DNA of 64,000 nucleotides from Chlamydoabsidia padenii (taxonomy: Eukaryota > Mucoromycota > Mucoromycetes > Mucorales > Cunninghamellaceae), in the NCBI GenBank assembly GCA_025330725.1, contig JAIWND010000034.1, positions 186,001-250,000 of the forward strand, in the 5' to 3' direction. A program made the position numbers and the translations under genes. Position 1 is the first letter of the stretch. Each line of letters opens with the position of its first letter. Shown here piece after piece: positions 23,773-34,460 of the stretch. The notes beneath the pieces were generated by a model. The model worked only from the letters and a program-made list of their open reading frames with translations. It searched no databases and had not been told where the DNA came from.

Positions 23773-25604
23773 ATAATGTATTTACTCAAAACAGCTCTTA
23801 ACTTGCTCAACCAGCTACAGCACCAAGTACAACGACAATGACAACCTTGGCATAGAGTTAGGGCTAGATCTGGGGGTAAGTATAATAAAGGGGGCCATAT
23901 AAGTAGAGGTGAATTTGATTGAATCTGGATTTGAATCTGCATAATCAGGGGTTGCTGAGTAGGCCATGGAAACCATATCATGATGAAAAGACTCTGGATT
24001 TTTTTTTCAGACGTGAATTGCTCCTCTCCTAGGCTATCCCTGGCAACGACACTTGGTTTGCTGGATTGGGAAATTATGAAGAATCGGGATCTGAAATTAA
24101 AACACAGCCTTCGCTTGCATGAATCAAATCTCATTGTTTTGCACGTACCCCTGGAAGAAGAAATAGATAGTTATGATGGAAAGCAAGTACACAAGTTGAC
24201 GAAGGTCCAGTCCAAAGATATTCGAGCTGAAAGAATCAGCAGCCAACCAAGAACCGACTATTGCTGCCATGTCATGAAGATTAAAAAGGAGCAAACCAAT
24301 ATCAATACCATTGAAGAATATCTGTCTGAGATTTATTAAGTGCATAAAAACCAAGATGATTAGCACCTTGTTTACATTGGGACCTTACATGAAAGTCAAG
24401 AATAAAAGATTACCAGCGGCGAAGCAAAACCAAGTTACATACAAAAATCTCTCAAGGAAAAAGAAACAGTCCATGAAACTAATGAATACCTTACATTGAA
24501 ACTATGTTATCTCTGTGACTCCCAGGTTGTTCACCTACGGCGGCGGGATAGCACTAAACTGAATTCAGGAATCGTGGTCTGTCTCAACTTTGATTGAATT
24601 GGAAGAAAAAATGGATTTGCTTAGCGGGGGCGGGATCAAAATGCAGCAATAAACATTTTGAAGAAAGGGATTTACAAAATGGCGACCAATATCGACTACC
24701 CCGCTTTTACTCCAGCAACAGCAACAACAGCAACATCACAAATTTTATACAGATATTTATTCAGTGGCGAGGTGTAATGTAGCAATGGTAAGTTGCATGA
24801 ACCCCTCATATCCGTATTATCGCTAACTGACATTTTCATTCGCCGACTAATTACTTCAAAATTAAAAAGTTACGCCGTTTGCCTTGAATCTTAAGAAAAC
24901 TCTATTGCCTCAATGGACAAGTGATGCTCATGACAAAAGTGACCATGAGCATTCTATAGCCTATTTCCAACAAACTTTACATAATGACCAATTGACCAAG
25001 TCCTTTGTATGGAGGTATACAGCCTCACGATAGTTTTAAACTGACTTTTGTAAAATAAAATAAAAAAAGGATGTGGAATGAGATCTGCATTTTGAGAGAG
25101 GGTGGGGGTGCTTGTTGGGGAGTGGATCTTGTTTTTCAGGCGATTTAACGGTACTCATTTTCAAGTCTGGCTGGGTTTCAAATTAAGTGATTTCTGCGGG
25201 AAGGGAAAGGCTCGTATAATTTACTCCTTCCTAAAGGTATCCCTCTCTTCTAGCTACTCAGACAGTTATGCTACACTGGGATAAAGAGGACAGTCTTTTT
25301 GGATTACGAGATGATCTTATGCATTTTATTGGTCAATTGGCATTTGTAAAAAAATAAAATCAAATAAAAAGTCGCTTAATCAGCATAAGTAAAATAATAG
25401 TCGGAATAGACTTTATTAAAGACAAGACATTTCAAAAATAAGAAGGTGGGGGATGGGAAGGTACATTGATAGGAGACATATAATGTATTTACATAAATAA
25501 AAGACATACATAAATAATAACAAATAGATATAAAAGAAAAAGACTATGTAATAGTATATATATATGATTGTAAAAAAGAGGGGAAGGGGTGATGTGGGGA
25601 TTTA

Positions 25605-26392
25605 CTATTTGGATTGCAACTTCGCCAATGCAGCTTCCAGTTCCTTGACCCGTTGAGAATACGAATGGACTTCTTGTTGTAGATGCCGGATATGTTCCAC
25701 CGAGTGTCGTAAAATGGCACCTTTGTTTTGCTTGTTGCTGCTGCTATTGAGACCTGTGTCAGTCATCGTTTCAGGTAACAAGGTGCCTAATTCTTGAATC
25801 CGTTCGTTAATATTTTCCCTACGACGTCGTTCCACTAATATAACATAATGCCAAGTTAGCAAGTCAAAAGCACCTTTTTTTGCCCACTTACCTGCATTGT
25901 GCGACTCTCTACGTCGTCTTCGCTTGTCCATCATCATTTGCATACTAAAACAAAAAACAAAAACAAAAGATTGATCAGCATAAATAAAAGAAGAAGAAGA
26001 GTGAGGGGAAGAGAGAGTACTTACCTCATTTGCTGAGTATAATCATCATCTTCAAAACTTCTTGCTGCCGATCCAGGACTATCCATTGACTTGGGTTGCT
26101 GCTGCTGCTGTTGTTGATAAGGTTGTTGAGGATGAATATATATGGAAGAGGTGGATGTGGATGTTGTAGGTATACCACCAGCAAGGTATTGTGGTATTGG
26201 AGGAGACGAGGCACCAAAATGACCCATTGTGGCAGCAGGTGCTGACATTGGAAAAGCATCATAATCCCCAGTGTAAAAGGAAGAAGTTGGTGAAGTGCCT
26301 TGTTTGATAGGATGGATGGGTATGTTGGAAGAAGGTGTGTTTACACCGATATCCATAGCATTGGGACCAGGCTATATATAAAAGTAACCAAA

Positions 26393-26437
<45 letters not shown>

Positions 26438-26766
26438 AGCTTCTTTTCTGTTGGTAAAATATTGTTTTGGTTGTAGTCACTTACCAGAGAAGTATGTCGA
26501 GATACCATGTGTTGTTTTTGATAACTTGCAAAACCAGATTGATAGTCCAAATCTTCAAAGTCTTCAAGAGGAGAAGTAGGGCCAAGTGGAGATATGAAGA
26601 GTGCATCGTTGTTGGTAAAGTCAATAGAGTCATGATGAGTTGAGCCATGTGTATTTGGTCTTCCTGATGAAGAGTGATGTTGGAAACCAGTCGCCAAAGG
26701 ATGCATAGAGTGCTGTTGCTGTTGTTGTTGTAACAAAGAATGATATTTGGAAGTTGTATCAGTCAT
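25605..26766 (-). CDS. bHLH-leucine zipper transcription factor, MiT/TFE-like
   Basis: Four exons fit: 26485-26766, 26025-26371, 25892-25944 and 25605-25834, giving 303 residues. The N-terminal ~210 residues are rich in Gln, Ser and Pro with a poly-Gln run. The basic region ([18 protein letters not shown]) spans the last intron, has the His-x-x-x-Glu-x-Arg-Arg E-box contact pattern, and is followed by [15 protein letters not shown], a loop, [16 protein letters not shown] and a short heptad-leucine helix. The helix 1 wording [11 protein letters not shown] and the KG-A/T-IL start of helix 2 match the MITF/TFEB branch, which in other eukaryotes links TOR signalling to lysosome genes; whether the fungal protein does so is inference. 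It is divergent from the Kre9-like gene. Confidence 0.85.
26392..26434. repeat. (TA)n microsatellite in bHLH gene intron
   Basis: About 21 TA repeats inside the first intron of the bHLH gene (26372-26484). Confidence 0.95.
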
Positions 26767-26994
26767 TCTAATTAACAAAGGATGGTTGAGAATAAATAAA
26801 GAAGGTAAAAAGTAAGAAAAAGAGAAGGTAAAGTAAAACAAAAAAAATAAGTTACTTTTATATAAAAGATAAGTGTGTGAGAAAAAAAAAAAAAAAAGGC
26901 GATGGGATGATCAAAAAAAGTTAAAGTGAAAGAAAAGCACATATCTGAGTGGGTGGGTGTGTATCACTTTATGCAACCCACCAACCACCAGCAA

Positions 26995-27010
26995 GCGGGA
27001 TTTAAATACT
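26995..27010 (+). promoter_or_regulatory. Recurrent motif between the bHLH and Kre9-like genes
   Basis: GCGGGATTTAAATACT, ~140 bp before the Kre9-like start and ~230 bp upstream of the bHLH start. Confidence 0.5.
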
Positions 27011-27143
27011 CCCACGAATGGGAGGCCTCTGGTTTAAATAACAGGGCAAAACCTGTCTTGCATTTTCACACTTCTCTTTCACTTTCATTTTTTTTTTTAC
27101 TCTCTTTTTTTTTAATATTCCACCACTTATACCCATATTAAAC

Positions 27144-27861
27144 ATGCACACGTTAGTTTATACATTTTTTATGTTACTGATATCGATGATGGTGCGGGGT
27201 CAAATACAAGCAACCAGCAGACGATTCAATATTACAGCACCTGTGGCGGGGTCTCCTTATGTGGCGGGTCAAATGGTACCTGTCACTTATACTTTACCTG
27301 ATGATCCTAATTTATCAAGTGGTAAGTAATAGTGATTAAATGTATACTGCTCATCTTTTTTTTAACAATTGTATTTGTGTTTAGTATTAGGTCTGGCCGT
27401 TTACTTTGCATCCAACGATCCATCTGTGCCTTCTTCCCAAGCAATCATCACCGAAAATGCCGATCTTAGCCAAGGTTTCAGTTTCAAACGTACAACCAAT
27501 ACAGGTGTATACTTTGAACATCAACTAAATGTAAGTCCCACACCTCCACAAAAAAAAAAAAAAAAGAAAAAAAAAATGCTTCGGATTAGACTAACCCTTT
27601 ACACAGTATGACATTCCAAAGGAAACAAAGGAAGGAAACTATCAAATTGTGTTTATGGATACGAAGGGGGGCGGAAATACCAGTGTCCCTATTGTTGTCA
27701 GACCTTACTCAACGAGCACCATTGCCACCGCCACTCACAAACCGGATCAACCTTCCAATATCTTCTTACAAGGCGGCGCTGGATCATTATCAACTACACA
27801 AACCTCTTTGGCTTTTTGGATCCCCTTTTGTTTTGGAATCATACACCACTTTATAGTTTAG
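27144..27861 (+). CDS. Secreted Kre9/Knh1-like cell-wall protein, possibly GPI-anchored
   Basis: Exons 27144-27321, 27385-27530 and 27607-27861 give 192 residues. An N-terminal signal peptide (to about residue 20) is followed by ITAPVAGSPYVAGQMVPVTYTL, the opening strand pattern of the Kre9/Knh1 N-terminal Ig-like domain, and then by NYQIVFMDTKGG, which fits its closing strands. The last ~20 residues are hydrophobic (FWIPFCFGIIHHF) after a Ser/Thr/Gly-rich stretch, consistent with a GPI signal. Such proteins are linked to beta-glucan or wall assembly in yeast; the role here is inference. A pyrimidine-rich leader precedes the start. Confidence 0.75.
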
Positions 27862-28381
27862 TCTTTTATTTTTTTAGCCGTTATATCGCTTTGCATAACT
27901 TTGGATAATAAATAGTTTTGTTGATTGATTTGATCGACGGGGTTTATTGGTTATATTGATAAATGATTGGATAATATATGGTATGATATGTGAGGGGATG
28001 GTGACTAAAATAGGGGATTATATCACTTTTTTTAACAATAACTCCATTATCGAGGTCAACCCTACTCATTGTAATTATATGGGGTAGGTCGATCTCGGTG
28101 AGGCACAATTTAAATTCCGCCGTGTAACAAGTCAGATCCCGCATTGTAAACCAAAACGTAAACCATTTTGCAAAGATCATCATCATTAACCCAAAGGCAT
28201 AATATTAGTTGTAACAAAATGCAAAAGACGTTTGTTTATTACAAAGATATCTTTTGATTTTAACCCATATAAATGATAAATATATATATATACGAAGAAT
28301 GAAGAATATGAATATAGGGGGGAAGGGGCAGTTATATACTAGGGGGGATGAATGATGGAGTGTGTAAAAAAATAAACTAAT
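27862..28381. other. Convergent intergenic region
   Basis: About 520 bp between the Kre9-like stop and the TEF1 stop, with AATAAA at 27907-27912 for the former. It holds two minus-sense motif relatives (TTTAAATTCCGCC ~28109-28121 and AGATCCCGC ~28134) and no gene. Confidence 0.45.
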
Positions 28382-29898
28382 CTATTTCTTACCAGCCTTG
28401 GCAGCAGCCTTGGTGACCTTACCAGCCTTGTCAACCTTTTCGACAGCCTTGATGACACCAACAGCAACAGTTTGACGCATATCACGGACAGCGAAACGAC
28501 CAAGAGGAGGGTAGTCAGTGTAAGCTTCCACACACATGGGCTTGGAAGGAATCATCTTGACAATAGCGGAATCACCAGACTTGACAAACTTGGGAGCATC
28601 TTCGAGCTTCTTACCGGAACGACGATCGATCTTTTCCAAGAGTTCAGCGAACTTACAGGCAATGTGAGCAGTGTGACAATCCAAGACAGGAGCGTAACCA
28701 GCACCGATTTGACCAGGGTGGTTGAGGACAATGACTTGAGCAGTGAAGGAACCAGCTTCCTTGGCGGGATCGTTCTTGGAGTCAGAGCAGACGTTACCAC
28801 GACGGATATCCTTGACAGAGACGTTCTTGACGTTGAAACCGACGTTGTCACCGGGAAGACCTTCAACCAATTGTTCGTGATGCATTTCAACGGACTTGAC
28901 TTCAGTGGTCACGTTAGCAGGAGCAAAGGTGACGACCATACCAGCCTTGATGACACCAGTTTCGACACGACCAACGGGGACAGTACCAATACCACCGATC
29001 TTGTAGACATCTTGAAGAGGGAGACGGAGAGGCTTGTCGGAAGGACGTTGAGGAGGGTCAATAGCATCGATGGCATCCAAGAGAGTCTTACCAGACTTGG
29101 CACCAGCCTTGGTTTCCTTGTTCCATCCCTTGTACCAGGGCATGTTGGTAGATTCTTCCAACATGTTGTCACCGTGCCAACCAGAGATGGGGACGAAGGG
29201 GACAGACTTGGGGTTGAAACCGATCTTCTTGATAAAACCAGAGACTTCCTTGATGATTTCGTTGAAACGTTGTTCGCTCCACTTGGTAGAATCCATCTTG
29301 TTAATAGCAACAATCAATTGACGGACACCGAGAGTGAAGGCCAACAAAGCGTGTTCACGGGTTTGACCATCCTTGGAGATACCAGCCTAAAAAACAAAAG
29401 AACATGACAGTGTTAGTATTTCCCCTTCCAATCCCTTAAAACTACTACTTACTTCGAATTCACCAGTACCGGCAGCAATGATAAGGATACCGCAATCAGC
29501 TTGAGAAGTACCAGTAATCATGTTCTTGATGAAATCACGATGGCCAGGAGCATCAATGACGGTGACATGATACTTGGGGGTTTCGAATTTCCAGAGAGCA
29601 ATATCGATGGTGATACCACGTTCACGTTCGGCCTTAAGCTTGTCCAACACCCAGGCGTACTTGAAGGAACCCTTACCGAGTTCAGCAGCTTCCTTTTCAA
29701 ACTTTTCAATGGTACGCTTGTCAATACCACCGCACTTGTAGATCAAGTGACCAGTAGTAGTGGATTTACCCTGTTTAAAAGAGAGAGAAGATTAGCAAGC
29801 TGTTTGAGTTAAAAGTAGTAGGAGAATAGCTACAATATACTTACAGAATCGACGTGACCAATGACAACGACGTTAACGTGAGTCTTTTCTTTACCCAT
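28382..29898 (-). CDS. TEF1: Translation elongation factor 1-alpha
   Basis: The GTPase that delivers aminoacyl-tRNA to the ribosome. Three exons: 29845-29898, 29453-29770 and 28382-29386; 458 residues, the standard fungal length. The first intron splits the P-loop between GHVDS and [20 protein letters not shown] and the C-terminal beta barrels are intact, and the tail is Lys/Ala-rich. Codon use is strongly biased, as expected of a highly expressed gene; this bias leaves a 311-codon open frame on the opposite strand that is a shadow. The leader is rich in CTCTTTT-type pyrimidine words. Confidence 0.98.
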
Positions 29899-30280
29899 GG
29901 TTGATATATATAGAGATTGAGGAAAAAGTAAAAGAGAAAAAGAGAAAAGAGAGAAGAAATTCGAACGGGGTCGCTTTATTGAAAAAAATTTTCTCCTTTG
30001 ACCTGCGGCGTGTGAAAATTTTACAAAAGCCACAAGGCGGCATATGAAAAAAAATAAACTATTGGATCGGTCATGCTGTTACTTTTGGAAGTCAAGAACG
30101 AAAAGAATAATCGAAAAGCCATAACCAACCCATCCACATCACTTATAATAAGAAAACAAGGTCATTTACCGTAGACAATCATCACCAAGCAGACCTTTTT
30201 ATCAATGGCAAATTAGTTAAACTCCGACGACGAAAATCCTGCGGCAAGATTTTTTTTTATTCTGTGCTACCATAATAGGT
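29899..30280. other. TEF1 promoter and PLD gene 3' region
   Basis: No gene seen. The TEF1-proximal 60 bases are pyrimidine-rich in TEF1 sense. No clear copy of the recurrent motif was found here. Confidence 0.4.
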
Positions 30281-31840
30281 TCAAAATTCTTCCCATAAAG
30301 CTTCAAATTGCACTTGGAACTCTTTGATACAATAGGGAAGATTAGTGATGATGATGTTTTCTCGGTTCTTGAACCGGGCACCTTTTGACCAATTGAAGCT
30401 TCCATTGATCAATGTTTTAGAATCCACCACTGAATGAAAAAAAGGAAAGGGGTGAGATACCAATGACGGATATATATATATATATATATATCATCCTTTA
30501 CCTGCAAATTTATTGTGCATATATCCCGTTCTGCATGAATAAAGTTAGTTCCAATGTCGTTCTTTTTTTTTTTTTTTCTTTTTCTTACGTATGATCGGTT
30601 TTATAAGGTATGCCATGATCTTTCTGTAACCTTTCAGCATCGGCTCCTACACCTGCCGCTTGTTGATTGTCAGTGATGATCCGAATATCCACGTTTCTTT
30701 TCTTGGCGGCTATCAAGGCATCAGCCACATCATCATCCGTCAATGAGAAAATGCAAATATCAATCGTTTTCTGAGCGGAATTTAAAACCGAGATGAAAGC
30801 CTAAAAATAAAAAAAGTATCATTCATGCATAATCGTTCATTCTTTTGGGATATTACGTTAAAGCTTTCTTTTGAAGGAAAAAAGTATGACTTTGCAAAAT
30901 AACCTAATGATAGTCCACTTTTTTCTGAAGCAGCCAGAGGATGAGCTAAAGTAAAATAAGACACCACAGCCTTGGGTCCTGCATTGGGTTGGATGAAAGG
31001 AGGTTGATCTTCTTCTTTTTTTCTTCTCACTGCAGTTTTCTTTTTGGTTTCATCATCTTTATCATTTTCTTTTTCTTTTTTCTTTTTCTTGGTCGTCGTC
31101 ACTGTTGGCACTTGTTGGTCGTCCCCGACTTGATCGTCTTCATAACCAGAAGGAACATAGTCATCATCAGAAGCCCCAATAGCATGATACTCGATTGATT
31201 CAGCATCATCATCATCATCATCAACACATTCACTGTCACTGTCTCTATCCTCATCCACAGCAGGACTATTCTTTGATGGTGATTTCTTCTTTCGTTCCTT
31301 TTTGGCAGTTGGTTTTGGAGTCGCAGGATCGGGCATTGAATTTGGGGAGACGGGATTTGAACTATTCTTGGAAGATGGGGAAGTTCCATCTGATGGTTCC
31401 TGTTGGCTCAAACACGTTTCCACACAAAACTGTACCCATCTTAAAACATCCTTTTCCTTCTCAGTACTTCTTGTGTCAATAGCAGTTTCAATGATTTGTT
31501 GTACAGTACGCTTTGTATTGGTAACACTATGTGCCTTGGCCCTCAAACTTGAGGTCATGTACCCCGAGACTTGTTCTTTCAATGGCTCATTATGCATGAT
31601 TTCTGAGGAGGATACCATTGTCTGTTTCAATATGAGGCAAGTGAGTCAACTGAGCATGTACCAGGTATTATTTTTTCAATCTCGTACTTTTTCTAGTAAA
31701 TGAGCAAATTTGGCATGCTTCAATTCTGCGGGGTCAAGGTGCGGAGTTGATGGCGAATCAGATGAATGAGGGTGATGAGGAGGAGGAGGAGAGGAAAGAG
31801 TGGAAGAAGACGCACAAAGAAGATCTCGTATAAGACCCAT
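30281..31840 (-). CDS. Phospholipase D-like phosphodiesterase, PLD6/Zucchini type, with long N-terminal extension
   Basis: Five exons fit: 31688-31840, 30857-31621, 30589-30800, 30502-30530 (29 nt) and 30281-30429; 435 residues. The C-terminal ~170 residues form one PLD domain: FISVLNSAQKTIDICIFSLTDD, an IRIITDN strand, and the single catalytic HKD motif H-N-K-F-A-V-V-D followed by NGSFNWS. One HKD per chain, dimer-dependent, is the plan of mitochondrial cardiolipin hydrolase PLD6 and Zucchini. The preceding ~260 residues are unrelated to PLD and contain Lys- and Asp/Glu-rich runs. An intron cuts the HKD between FA and VVD. Substrate (lipid or nucleic acid) cannot be decided from sequence. 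Confidence 0.85.
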
Positions 31841-32041
31841 AGTGATAAAAAAAAAACAAGTAAGACAAAGAAGAGGCAAATATTCAAAAAAAAAAAAAAG
31901 TTTTTATTTATATGATACATGAGTGAGCCTAAATTGATTATTGACCCAGCCCGTACAACATTGATAATAAATGGCGGAAGAAGAATCAAATATAGTAATA
32001 GGAGTAAATCAATAAGATCAACAATAAACAACAATGTCTAA

Positions 32042-32941
32042 CTAGTAAGGTTTATATCTATGGCGATGTGAGGAGGTTGAAGGAGTTGATGTTGAAGGTA
32101 GACGATTGGTTTGTAGGGTATCATTGTTGGCCAAAGGTGATTCTGGCTTTTGTAATGCAGCGAGTTTCTGTTCGATGGCGAGAATTTTGGCGTCAGTGCT
32201 ATACAAAATCATATATTAGTTCATCAAGACGATTCCTCCACCTTACACATACAATTCCACATTACCTTTTCGACTGTATCATTTTTTGATTCCTTAGCAG
32301 ACCAAAAGACGTTGGTCTATGGAGTGAAGATCGATTGTATTTTCCGTTATTGCCTTCGGAAGAGGATGGCAGAGTATTCTATAATATAAAGTCAGTAAGA
32401 GGCCAAGTTTTATGCAGCCTTGTGTAGCTTTATATCAATAACATTACCTTGTTTGCTGAAGATACCACCATGGGTCGTCCTTTAATCTTTTTTCCATTCA
32501 TGGCACTAATGGCAGACAAAGCATCCTATAGTGACAATAGTGTTATGGTTCTTGTAACATTAGTATCTCCATTATACCAAAATTCATCTTTTCTTTATAC
32601 CTGGCGTTTTTCATATTCCAAAAAGCAGTATCCTCTTGGTTGGCCTTTCTTGGGACCATGAAGGAAAAACATGAATTCGAATACGATGATCTTGCCATAG
32701 GGTTCAAACAGTTTGATGACAGCATACCTATGGATTAGTCAAGCATAAAGGAAAGGAGGTTAGTGGTGATGTTTATGCTCAAGTGATGGTTTTACTTACT
32801 CGTCCACCGTTGGATCTAAATTGCCAATATAGAGTCTCTATTTAAGAAGACGGTTAGTACAGTATATCTACATAGTTTCTAAAAGTATCAAATATTAGTT
32901 GAGTGCATACTTTTAGAAAATGATTTTACCTTTGTTTCCAT
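32042..32941 (-). CDS. RBM18: RNA-binding protein of the RBM18 family
   Basis: Six exons fit: 32930-32941 (12 nt, MET-K), 32800-32837, 32601-32727, 32448-32525, 32266-32378 and 32042-32198, giving 174 residues. A single RRM starts almost at the N-terminus: RNP2 is LYIGNL and RNP1 is RGYCFLEY, with GKIIVFEFMFF and GPKKGQPRGY between them, the long loop typical of RBM18. The rest is a basic linker and a predicted helix (KILAIEQKLAAL). Human RBM18 has similar size and layout; its role is poorly defined. It shares a 165-bp divergent promoter with MGR2. Confidence 0.85.
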
Positions 32942-33003
32942 ACAAGATAGTGAGATAAAAGAAAAAGAGAAGGGAGCTGACAGTTAAGCAAAAAAAGTAG
33001 ACG

Positions 33004-33018
33004 GACGGGATTTGAAAT
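33004..33018 (+). promoter_or_regulatory. Recurrent motif in the RBM18/MGR2 divergent promoter
   Basis: GACGGGATTTGAAAT, 63-77 bp from the RBM18 start and 88-102 bp from the MGR2 start. Confidence 0.6.
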
Positions 33019-33105
33019 CCAGTGACGACGAAAATAAAAAGGGAGTAGACTCCCACCCTCTTTCTTTTCTCTTTTCTCTTTTTTCTTGTGATTACATATT
33101 ACAAA

Positions 33106-33564
33106 ATGGAACCCTCAACAATCGACAAAATGAAGATGGGTGCGACCATGGGTGGCGTGGTAGGACTCTGTGTAGGTTTTGTTTTTGGTGGCATCACTAT
33201 TCTTAGGTAAACAAATCCTTCAACAATCTGGTTCGATACACGTACAAAGCAATCTTCTAACTTCGTTTTACATTATTATTTTATAGATTCGGGGGCGGTA
33301 AAAAGGGTGCCATTTCCACTCTTAGTCAATACATGGTTGGTTCGGCTGCTTCTTTTGGATTCTTCATGTGTAAGTCATGGTATAGGAATGGAAACTGATT
33401 GGACACTAACGTGTATGTCTGCACATATTATATATATATATATATACATAGCTATTGGCTCCGTCATCCGTTCCGAAGGAACTGTCAAGGCAATCGACTG
33501 GAAACAATCTTCAAAACTTCCCATTGTAATTCAACAGCGCAACAATACTGAACCCAAACATTGA
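33106..33564 (+). CDS. MGR2: Mgr2/Romo1 family mitochondrial inner-membrane protein
   Basis: A small subunit of the TIM23 presequence translocase in yeast, gating lateral release. Exons 33106-33206, 33287-33369 and 33452-33564 give 98 residues. Two glycine-rich membrane segments are visible: MGATMGGVVGLCVGFVFGG and YMVGSAASFGFFMSIGSVI, joined by a basic turn (GGGKKG), as in Romo1/Mgr2. The C-terminal tail is hydrophilic. AATAAA at 33708-33713 may serve as poly(A) signal. Confidence 0.88.
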
Positions 33565-34460
33565 TTAGATATAGAATACTATCCCTCTACACATCTTCAC
33601 ATCGTATTGTATATTCATCAACCACACAACCTCCTTCCCTGTTATCAATATACTCTCCTCTAATTTATATTTTAAAGGTTGCTGTTTTACACTCTGTACA
33701 TCATTCTAATAAAAATTTATTGTGCTCTTTATAAGACATCTCTCTCTCTGTGTGTGTGTGTGTGTATTCTTCCTTTTTTTTTTTGTGTGTATGTGTGTGT
33801 TGACAAAGGTACGCTGGTGAAAAGCTTGAAACTTTTGTAACTGGACTGGATGCCGTATTAGTTGACGTCTATGATGCATTATACTGTACACTATTTTCTG
33901 GGCGGCAGTGATTGTATAATACGCTTTAGCCCTGTAGCCCTTTAACTGATATTGGTGTTGATGAAATTCAAATCCCGGTCGTCAAATTCCTGCCTGATGA
34001 CAAATTAAAATCCCGCAACACCCCAAACCAACTTTCTAGCGCCAAATCCTTTTGTCAGTGAAGTCTATCTACGCCCAACACAAAGTCAAGATTTAAATTT
34101 CAAATTCAAATTCTGCATGAATGTCTTGATGAGACAAACGAACCCCCTTTTACTGTCAGAGCAAGTCTACACAGCGAGCAATTCACGTTTGAAAAAAAAA
34201 AAAATCCAAATACTTTTCACTCGAGTTGGCCTGAAATTCACGGCCAACACCAATTTATACAAATAACAGACAACCCCTGATATCACATATAAACCCCGAC
34301 ACGCCCAGACCATTCAACAAACAAGGACATTTTAGTTAATGTGAAGTAGTTAACTTCCATTTTTATTTCTATTTCATATGCATGTATGACAAAAAAAAAA
34401 AGGTAATAGAGTATAACTAAACTATAAAAGGGGAGAGGAAGGAGTAAAGTAACTATAGTA
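33565..34460. other. Repeat-bearing convergent interval
   Basis: About 900 bp with no gene. It holds GT/CT microsatellites (33739-33802), motif relatives at ~33964-33977 and 34002-34016, and a segment (about 34185-34250) related to 55785-55870 (dispersed repeat B). Confidence 0.45.
34185..34255 (+). repeat. Dispersed repeat B, copy 1
   Basis: An A tract, then ATCCAAATACTTTTCAC, then GAGTTGGCCTGAAATTC, matching the order at 55788-55835. It contains GTTGGCC (34225-34231) and GGCCAAC (34242-34248) as an inverted pair. Confidence 0.55.

Larger units (their letters stand above)
21957..25604. other. Gene-poor region with decayed sequence
   Basis: About 3.6 kb with no gene I can support. Scattered open frames (for example 22069-22455 minus, 23270-23536 minus, 23980-24339 plus) have no recognisable domain and are frame-broken around their ends. 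It holds motif-like copies at 22266 and 23442, a poly(A) tract at 23190-23226, a CT microsatellite at 23720-23767, and a diverged relative of dispersed repeat A near 24895-25060. Confidence 0.45.

Noticed and set aside
23980..24339. 119-codon plus-strand open frame with a protein-like composition
   Set aside because: No recognisable domain, no promoter grammar, and surrounding frames are broken; at best a relic.
28472..29407. A 311-codon open frame on the plus strand opposite TEF1
   Set aside because: It is the antisense shadow of the strongly codon-biased TEF1 exon; no splice signals, motif or domain support it.
31345..31358. Motif copy GACGGGATTTGAAC
   Set aside because: It lies inside the coding exon of the PLD-type gene where it encodes part of a Ser/Pro/Asn-rich stretch; a chance match in coding sequence is simplest.
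33210..33240. GGTTCGATAC resembling a tRNA B box in an MGR2 intron
   Set aside because: No A box or acceptor stem can be paired around it.
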